From: CBDFNN01 sp965250215
GTDB lineage: Bacteria; Bacteroidota; Rhodothermia; Rhodothermales; DATKEJ01
Reading direction: 5' to 3'
NCBI GenBank assembly: GCA_965250215.1
Contig: CBDFNN010000004.1
Span: forward strand, 2,108,001 to 2,172,000
DNA: 64,000 bases
Under the pieces are notes generated by a model. The model worked only from the letters and a program-made list of their open reading frames with translations, did not search any database and was not told the DNA's origin. A program made the position numbers and the translations under genes. Position 1 is the first letter of the stretch, and each line of letters starts with the position of its first letter. Below are positions 62,124 to 64,000 of this stretch, piece by piece.

Positions 62124-63395
62124 TTATTCTGCGCTAAGATCAAGTTCTACTTCTTTGGGATAACATAGGTAGGGTCGAACGACAGGCCGAGACAGCGCTG
62201 GTATTACCGTGGCATGGTCAATCATTCCTTCGAGATTCACTCTTTTTCCATCTCGGGTCATTATCAATATAGCATCCTTGTCTTCAACATAGGCCGAGTG
62301 AGACGAGTCCAGAATTCCGAAATAGAAATCCACGTCCTTTCTGTCACATCCTCGGCGGCTTAGCCAATCTTCGACTCCCGATTTCCAGGCCAAACTCGTT
62401 GTTGGTGAAGCACGAGATCGTTTGAGAAAGTGGACACGGAAAAAGTCTCTATTTAGAAATCTTCTTGATAGGTCAGAGATAATAGGATCTGGATGAGACT
62501 CCCATTCCTTCAGAGAATAGAGAACATCGACATCATCCATCGATGCATATTTTTCAACCACACCGTCTTCAAATAGCTCATTTCCCCGTATCTCATTCTG
62601 GAGAAAAAAGAGTAACCTAGAAGATCCCGTGCTGACTTCTTTTCCAAGCTCTCTGACGCGCTTGAAAAGGGCCTCAAGGATGAAATCGCCAGCAAGGACG
62701 GTCTTGTGAAGATAGACTTGCCAATACATTAGTCGCCGAGCTACAAGGAAGTTCTCCACGGCATAGATGCCCTTCTCCTCGACAACTAGAGTAGAATCGG
62801 GACCACCTTCGATGGGGTCTACTCGAAGAGTTTTAACAATTCTGTCTATGCCCACGGCACCTTCAGACACACCAGTATAGAAAGCATCTCGACGAAGGTA
62901 GTCTAAACGGTCCATATCGAGTTGGCCCGAGATTAGCTGATGGAAAAATGGCCGTTGATATTTCCCGCTGAACATATCTCTAGCCATCGACATTTCAGGA
63001 CCATATATATCAGCTAGCCCATCCATTAATCTCAGACTCATGTTTTCGTGCTCGAAATCGGAGATCAGAGAATTTTCAAGCGTATGCGAGAAAGGCCCAT
63101 GTCCTAGATCGTGGAGTAAAATTGCCGCGAGGCAAGCAGTCCATTCTTGGGAAGATATATCTGTGCCCTTGTCGGAGATGACCTTAAGAGCGTCTTGCAT
63201 AAGCGCCATTGCACCAAGTGCATGTCCGAATCTAGTGTGCTCGGCTCCTGGGAAAACTTTGTAACCCACTCCGAGCTGGCGAATCCTCCTTAATCGTTGG
63301 AAGACGGGTTCTCGGATTAGATCGATGATTAGGCCCTTCGGGATCGAGATGAATCCGTGAATCGGATCGGAAAAGATCTTGTGATTGACCTGCAT
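62124..63395 (-). CDS. HD-domain phosphohydrolase (dNTPase-like)
   Basis: A 423-residue protein of the HD superfamily. It begins FSDPIHGFISIPKGLIIDLI and shows the metal-binding set FPGAEHTRFGHALGAM (first His), LLHDLGHGPFSHTLEN (HD pair) and RLDYLRRDAFYTGVSEGAVG (distal Asp), as in YdhJ/dGTPase-like proteins of this phylum. The C-terminal half is helical and variable. It probably hydrolyses nucleotides or nucleotide-like phosphates; the exact substrate is not known. It converges on hpt with a 23-base gap. Confidence 0.9.
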   Translation of the reverse strand: MQVNHKIFSDPIHGFISIPKGLIIDLIREPVFQRLRRIRQLGVGYKVFPGAEHTRFGHALGAMALMQDALKVISDKGTDISSQEWTACLAAILLHDLGHGPFSHTLENSLISDFEHENMSLRLMDGLADIYGPEMSMARDMFSGKYQRPFFHQLISGQLDMDRLDYLRRDAFYTGVSEGAVGIDRIVKTLRVDPIEGGPDSTLVVEEKGIYAVENFLVARRLMYWQVYLHKTVLAGDFILEALFKRVRELGKEVSTGSSRLLFFLQNEIRGNELFEDGVVEKYASMDDVDVLYSLKEWESHPDPIISDLSRRFLNRDFFRVHFLKRSRASPTTSLAWKSGVEDWLSRRGCDRKDVDFYFGILDSSHSAYVEDKDAILIMTRDGKRVNLEGMIDHATVIPALSRPVVRPYLCYPKEVELDLSAE

Positions 63396-63792
63396 GCTCG
63401 AGAAAATCTAGTTGGTTGCACGAATATAGGACATTACAACCGCTCGGTGCTTCTAACAGGTTAAGAGGGACGGAAATGCAGACGAATGATTAAGATAAGG
63501 TCTAGCTGTCTCTCACAGCGGGGGTGATATGGAGCCGTGGAGATGGATCTTTCGCAAACAAAAAAATGGGTCCGCCGAGGCAGGACATGAGGAGGCAAGC
63601 ACAGCAATAGAGGAATTGTTGCCATCGACAGACCCTATCCAAAGAGGTCGTAAGGTAAAGCAGGCATCCGAAATCCCGCTTTTTTAATACGGACTACCTC
63701 CCTGTGCCTTAAGGTCAGAAGTAGTCTTAGCCTCCAATGAATACAACTACTATATAACTAATAAGGAATATAGTTGCAAGGTGATCGAGGGT
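63396..63792. other. Intergenic region with one possible small gene
   Basis: About 400 bases upstream of the HD gene and downstream of the partial kinase gene. It holds the 52-codon open frame listed separately. The part at 63688-63792 is AT-rich and shows nothing else. Confidence 0.4.
63529..63687 (+). CDS. Possible small hypothetical protein (52 residues)
   Basis: An open frame from ATG to TAA with a purine-rich GCGGGGGTG element 5-10 bases before the ATG. The product (MEPWRWIFRKQKNGSAEAGH then EEASTAIEELLPSTDPIQRG) is hydrophilic, with a basic aromatic start and an acidic middle. There is no match that I recognise. It may be a real small gene or chance; its position between a minus-strand gene start and a minus-strand gene end leaves it no operon partner. 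Confidence 0.3.
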   Translation: MEPWRWIFRKQKNGSAEAGHEEASTAIEELLPSTDPIQRGRKVKQASEIPLF

Positions 63793-64000
63793 TTAAGTAT
63801 TGAGTTGAGCGAGTTTTAATGCGCCTTTCGCGGGGTCGATTTTTGAGACAGAGATGTCGAACGAGCTGAAAGAAGAATCCCGCATTGTGGAAATGAATCG
63901 TCGCTGAATCTCGGGGTTTTGAGTGAGTCCTCCATTCAAAACAATTCTTGGTTCAAGGTTTAATTCTAGTTTTTGGCAAAAAATATGCAGGTGATCAAGC
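63793..64000 (-). CDS. C-terminal end of a BadF/N-acetylglucosamine-kinase-like ATPase (partial)
   Basis: The last 68 codons of a gene that enters from the right edge on the minus strand; the stop TAA is at 63795-63793. The readable end includes LEPRIVLNGGLTQNPEIQRR, FISTMRDSSFSSFDISVSKI and DPAKGALKLAQLNT. The LNGGLTQN and DPAKGALKLA words resemble the C-terminus of BadF/BadG/BcrA-type ATPases and eukaryote-like N-acetylglucosamine kinases of the actin-fold superfamily. The catalytic part is outside the window, so the substrate cannot be judged. Confidence 0.6.
   Translation of the reverse strand, partial: LDHLHIFCQKLELNLEPRIVLNGGLTQNPEIQRRFISTMRDSSFSSFDISVSKIDPAKGALKLAQLNT

Noticed and set aside
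1..64000. CRISPR array, prophage, integrase, transposase or defence island
   Set aside because: No regular direct repeats with spacers and no proteins with such motifs were seen; the genes are ordinary chromosomal ones.

Overview
The window reads as chromosomal DNA of a Bacteroidota-type bacterium, most likely from the Rhodothermia/Balneolia side of the phylum. This is inferred from three secreted proteins with type IX secretion-type C-terminal tails (YPNPF/YPNPS motifs), a Bat aerotolerance operon, a VCBS-type repeat protein, an X6-type ECF sigma factor, weak Shine-Dalgarno sequences, and a pterin dehydratase gene fused into the complex I gene set. From memory, such a pcd gene was reported for Rhodothermus marinus. 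Base composition looks even, with no obvious foreign island, phage, insertion sequence or CRISPR array. About a quarter of genes appear to start with TTG or GTG.

Left part (1-14.5 kb): a minus-strand Bat operon (DUF58, BatD-like, BatA, BatB, BatC, BatD, and a BatE that runs off the left edge). It is followed by a fumarylacetoacetase-family enzyme, a response regulator/histidine kinase pair, an acyl-CoA synthetase (minus) and an MFS transporter that ends in a strong terminator. Next comes a CDGSH/ferredoxin-like Fe-S protein.

Energy block (15.5-38.4 kb): nuoJKLM on the plus strand and nuoN 16 kb downstream, also on the plus strand, directly after a pterin-4a-carbinolamine dehydratase gene. 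Between nuoM and nuoN lie a two-subunit molybdenum hydroxylase (Fe-S plus Tat-exported Mo subunit), a T9SS-type sulfatase, an unknown exported protein, a minus-strand Mrp-type cation/proton antiporter operon, a seven-repeat VCBS protein, and a decayed dockerin-like fragment. The Mrp operon has the subunit order E-F-G-DUF4040-B-C-D, followed by a second D-like subunit, two small membrane proteins and a third D-like subunit. Six NuoL/M/N-type proteins therefore sit within about 22 kb.

Right part (38.7-64 kb): a SulP transporter, a single-domain response regulator, tRNA-Asp, a lipoprotein, a 1154-residue beta-propeller T9SS protein, a dicarboxylate/cation symporter, a TPR protein, glycerate 2-kinase, a KirBac potassium channel, an ECF sigma factor, a metallo-beta-lactamase-fold hydrolase, an NTF2-like protein and a phosphopantetheinyl transferase. 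A long plus-strand housekeeping run follows: PDZ/radical-SAM DUF512, CPBP protease, DUF2007, CdsA, dipeptide epimerase, a small membrane protein, MutL, TilS and Hpt. The window closes with an HD phosphohydrolase and the 3' end of a BadF/N-acetylglucosamine-kinase-like gene. The most notable structure is the complex I / pcd / Mrp superlocus. The Mrp operon has an unusual composition, and one of its antiporter-like subunits lacks the lysine that the other five share.
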